Source: Panopea generosa (Eukaryota; Mollusca; Bivalvia; Adapedonta; Hiatellidae). From it: 64,000 nt of DNA. A program made the position numbers and the translations under genes. The notes below the pieces were generated by a model, which saw nothing but the letters and a program-made list of their open reading frames with translations, was not told the DNA's origin and did not search any database. The stretch is from assembly GCA_029582155.1 (NCBI GenBank), contig CM055907.1, forward strand, positions 29,719,432 through 29,783,431, read 5' to 3'. Shown piece after piece: positions 60,638-64,000 of the stretch (the stretch's first letter is position 1; the number at the start of each line of letters is the position of its first letter).

Positions 60638-61618
60638 TGTAACGTGCACCGAGCGGATTATGCACACCACTACTAATAAATATGATATACAAGAATTTTC
60701 CTTGGACTACTTGCCGTTTGATTTAAGATAAATGGTGAAATAATTTTCCTCAAGCTACTTTGCTTTATGATTAGATGACAATTGATTGAACAAATGATTC
60801 TGCAGCACTCCAAACAAATGCCCAGGACTCTGTTTTAAACAAATAAAACTAGTCCTGCAGCACTCCAAACAAATGCCCAGGACTCTGTTTTAAATAAATA
60901 AATCTAGTCCTGCAGCACACCAAACTCGAAACTCCGAGCTGCACCAAAGTATCAGACTTACGTCTCAAACACTTGCTCAGGACTTTGTTTTAACTAAATA
61001 AAACTAGTTCTGCAGCAATGTTCCAAGCCTGTTCCAACACCTGTCTGAGGCAAACAATGGCACCCAACAGACTACGACCCGGAGAACTGTTCACAAGTTT
61101 CAGAGGGTTCTGCAACTCTGAGTTGAAAACTGCACTTCTGGGAATCCCTCGTTCACTTGTTACCTCGGTCCAAAGTCCCAGCCTGTATTACCAAATAATA
61201 ATAATTAATTGATAAATTAATTATGCAAAGTCTTCTTGCAGCTCCTTCTCCGTCGAGTTTGTAACATCAGACTGACAAGAATACAGGCGATCAGCTAGTT
61301 ATATAGCAGAAGTCACATGACCTAGTCACATGGCTTCAATCGGGCATCCTTAGTGTTGTACGACCACATAATGACTTTCGAGATAATACGATTCAATTGA
61401 ATTACCATCCTTATCAAATTCAATAAGCGTCTACCTGACAGTTTATTTACTACATTTTCTGTACGTTTATTAATTTAACTTAATAAACAATAAGTAATAC
61501 TTAGAATAGTCATATATAAAAGGTAAATATAAAGTTACCAACCAACAGAAAAGTATAGCGGTGTAACAAAATACACCGATGTTATGGATTTCTATATGTA
61601 CAGGCGTTTTTCGTCACA
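60638..61618 (-). repeat. 5' LTR (981 bp, with 138-bp deletion)
   Basis: Matches the 3' LTR throughout except that the segment equivalent to 56957-57094 is missing; TTC occurs at both edges of the missing piece, indicating a microhomology deletion. The loss lies downstream of the TATA box in transcription order and leaves the promoter intact. Confidence 0.92.
61299..61321 (-). promoter_or_regulatory. LTR promoter elements (5' LTR, drives the element)
   Basis: Minus-strand GTCATGTGAC (61312-61321) lies 5 nt upstream of CTATATAA (61299-61306). The same pair is found in the 3' LTR and in the distant solo LTRs at 26480 and 35808. Confidence 0.65.
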
Positions 61619-61622
61619 ATGT
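61619..61622. repeat. Target-site duplication ATGT (right) of LTR retrotransposon
   Basis: Matches 56790-56793. Confidence 0.75.
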
Positions 61623-62154
61623 TTTAAATTGTGAAAACTATTTATGATGAAAACCGTCCGATGAATTGAACTGTGACAATCTAAATATAGAAATACACAA
61701 AATAGCTCTCCTGGAAGGAGGTTATTTGTAGTGCAAACTGAAAACAGGCTATCTGCTTTCTCAGATAACTATGACTAAATTTAAGTCATAAAGTGCCTTA
61801 AAATGACCTTTGATAATAAACAATCAATTGATAAAGTTCTCTACAATACATATCATCAATCTGTAGAGGAAATGAGCTGATTTATAACAATAACAAGTAA
61901 GATGCATTACAGACAGATAAACATGTGAGTAAAATGCATCAAAGCATCCATCAAGTTGTAACGGTGACCTTTATCATCAACTGTTACTGTTATAATAAGA
62001 AGTAAATGATATTTATGAAAAGAAAAAAAACTGGATAAATAATGCCTTTAAAACATTAAAAGCTTGGAGCTTAGAGCAGTATTTAACAAAGTGAAGGTAT
62101 GATAGAATTATTAAAATAATTTGTCTAAACAATGCAACTAGGGTTTACATTACA
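61623..62154 (-). mobile_element. Solo-LTR-like element, part 2
   Basis: Right half of the segment begun at 56112; ends in CA immediately before the satellite resumes at 62155. AT-rich, no coding frame. Confidence 0.6.
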
Positions 62155-64000
62155 CTATATTTACTGTTAATGGTGATGGTGTCCTGTGAATGATATGTTT
62201 ATTGTTGATGGTGATGGTGTCCTGTGAATGTTATGTTTATTGTTAATGGTGATGGTGTCCTGTGAATGATATGTTTATTGTTGATGGTGATGGTGTCCTG
62301 TGAATGTTATGTTTATTGTTGATGGTGATGGTGTCCTGTGAATGATATGTTTATTGTTAATGGTGATGGTGTGCTGTGAATGATGTTTATTGTTGATGGT
62401 GATGGTGTCCTGTGAATGTTATATTTACTATTAATGGTGATGGTGTCCTGTGAATGATATGTTTACTGTTGATGGTGATGGTGTCCTGTGAATGTTATAT
62501 TTACTATTAATGGTGATGGTGTCCTGTGAATGATATGTTTATTGTTGATGATGATGGTGTCCTGTGAATGTTATATTTACTGTTAATGGTGATGATGTCC
62601 TGTGAATGATATATTTACTGTTGATTGTGATGGTGTCCTGTAATTGATTTGTTTATTGTTGGTAATAATAGTGCCCTTTGAATGATATGTTTACTGTTGA
62701 TGGCAATGGTTTCCTTTGAATGATATTTTTATTGATGATGGTAATGGTGTCCTTTGAATAAGATGCTAACTGTTGACGGTGATGGTGTCTTGTGAATGAT
62801 TTGTTAACTGTTGATGGTGATGGTGCCTTGTGAATGATTTGTTAACTGTTGATGGTGATGGTGCCCTGTGAATGACTTGTTAACTGTTGATGGCGATGGT
62901 GTCCTGTGAATGATATTTTTACAGTTAATGGTGCTGATGACGTTTGAATAATATGTATAATGGATGGTAATGGTGTCCTGTGAATGATACGTTTACTGTT
63001 GATGGTAATAGTGTCATGTGAATGATATGTTTACTGCTGATGGTAATAGTGTCCTGTGAATTATATGATTATTGTTGATGATGATGGTGTCCTACCAATG
63101 AGATGTTTATTGTTGATGTTGATGGTGTCCTGTGAATGATACGTTTACTGTTGATAGTGACGGTGTCCTGTGAATGATATGTTCACTGTTGATGGTAATG
63201 GTGTCCTGTGAATTATGTGATTATTGTTCATGGTGATGTTGTCCTTTGAATGTTATATTTACTGTTGATAGTGATGGTGTCCTGTGAATGATATGTTTAC
63301 TGTTGATAGTGATGGTGTCCTGTGAATTATGTGATTATTGTTGATGGTAATGTTGTCCTTTGAAAGTTATATTAACTGTTGATAGTGATGGTGTCCTGTG
63401 AATGTTATATTTACTGTTGATAGTGATGGTGTCCTGTGAATGATATGTTTACTGTTGATGGTAATGGTGTCCTGTGAATTATGTGATTATTGTTGATGGT
63501 AATGTTGTCCTTTAAATGTTATATTAACTGTTGATAGTGATGGTGTCCTGTGAATGTTATATTTACTGTTGATAGTGATGGTGTCCTGTGAATGTTATAT
63601 TTACTGTTGATAGTGATGGTGTCCTGTGAATGTTATATTTACTGTTGATAGTGATGGTGTTCTGTGAATGATGTGATTGTTGTTGATGGTGATGTTGTCC
63701 TTTGAATGTTATATTTACTGTTGATTGTGATGATATCCTGTGAATGAAATGTATACTGTTGATGGTGATGGTGTCCTGTGAATGAAATGTATACTGTTGA
63801 TGGTGATGGTGTCCTGTAAATGATATATATACTGTTGATGGTGAAGGCGTCTTGTGAATGAAATGTATACTGTTGATGGTGATGGTTTCCTGTAAATGAT
63901 ATGTATACTGTTGATGGTGATGGTTTCCTGTGAATGAAATGTATACTGTTGATGGTGATGGTGTCCTTTGAATGAAATGAATACTGTTGATGGTGATGGT
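62155..64000. repeat. G/T-rich 38-bp satellite, right block (runs off the window)
   Basis: Same family as 47590-56111. The units next to the insertion (TTATTGTTGATGGTGATGGTG, TGAATGTTA) match the units on its left side, showing the array was continuous before the insertion. Later blocks carry GATAGTGATGG (63150-63670) and GAATGAAATGTATACTG (63740-63990) variants. The array continues past 64000. Confidence 0.95.

Larger units (their letters stand above)
56794..61618 (-). mobile_element. Complete non-autonomous Gypsy-like LTR retrotransposon (Gag-protease-zinc finger, no RT or integrase)
   Basis: Two direct repeats with TG...CA ends (56794-57913 and 60638-61618) flank a 2.7-kb interior. On the minus strand the order is 5' LTR, tRNA-Leu primer binding site, a 45-nt leader, one 783-codon ORF, a 300-nt untranslated stretch, a polypurine tract and the 3' LTR. 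A 4-bp ATGT duplication flanks the whole. The LTRs differ by about ten substitutions in 980 bp by eye, plus a 138-bp deletion, so the insertion is recent. Autonomous Gypsy interiors are usually 4.5-6 kb and encode RT, RNase H and integrase; none is present. It most likely borrows enzymes from a relative. Confidence 0.9.

Noticed and set aside
57312..61212. 64-codon plus-strand frame present at 57312 and 61018
   Set aside because: Duplicated only because it lies in both LTRs, and is antisense to the element.

Overview
The window looks like intergenic, repeat-dominated DNA from an animal, most likely a bivalve mollusc. It is AT-rich and has no operons, no recognisable host exons, several tRNA-derived SINEs, L1/Tx1-like and CR1-like LINE remains, a Gypsy-type LTR retrotransposon, and an interspersed repeat with a GGCGTC-rich head of a kind I associate with bivalves. 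A Dreissena-like mussel would fit, but the species cannot be fixed from the sequence. No host protein-coding gene can be supported. The only long intact reading frame (783 codons, 58218-60569, minus strand) belongs to an LTR retrotransposon.

Layout. 1-2821: 5'-truncated L1/Tx1-like LINE with a perfect 15-bp target-site duplication. 3401-3938: 53-bp minisatellite. 4535-4745: decayed SINE. 6213-6306: near-perfect 43-bp-arm hairpin. 6581-6816: 33-bp minisatellite. 8236-11700: another 33-bp array, split by a truncated LINE at 10285-11282. 13095-14696: a third, unrelated 33-bp array that begins as a 66-bp dimer. 16785-19632: 35-bp satellite with 62-bp variants. About 18560-36731: direct tandem duplication of an ~8.8-9.3 kb unit carrying satellite, an interspersed repeat, an L1/Tx1-like LINE, a SINE and a solo LTR; the copies differ by a few percent by eye. 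36693-38766: CR1/Jockey-like LINE pseudogene. 38767-47590: sparse AT-rich DNA with two SINEs and the 5' part of another L1-like LINE. 47590-56111 and 62155-64000: one large G/T-rich satellite of 32/38-bp units, interrupted by a nested insertion.

The nested insertion is the most interesting locus. A ~1.2 kb sequence that looks like a solo LTR sits in the satellite. Inside it is a 4.8 kb LTR retrotransposon (56794-61618, minus strand) with a 4-bp target duplication, ~1% diverged LTRs and a perfect tRNA-Leu primer binding site. Its single ORF encodes Gag, a retropepsin and a C2H2 zinc finger, with no reverse transcriptase, RNase H or integrase. It therefore appears to be a young non-autonomous Gag-protease element mobilised in trans. 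A diverged relative of its LTR occurs in opposite orientation in both copies of the tandem duplication, with the same E-box/TATA arrangement.

Tandem repeats fill roughly 30% of the window. Because three unrelated arrays have 33-bp units, they produce long open frames in several frames on both strands; I treat these as non-coding.
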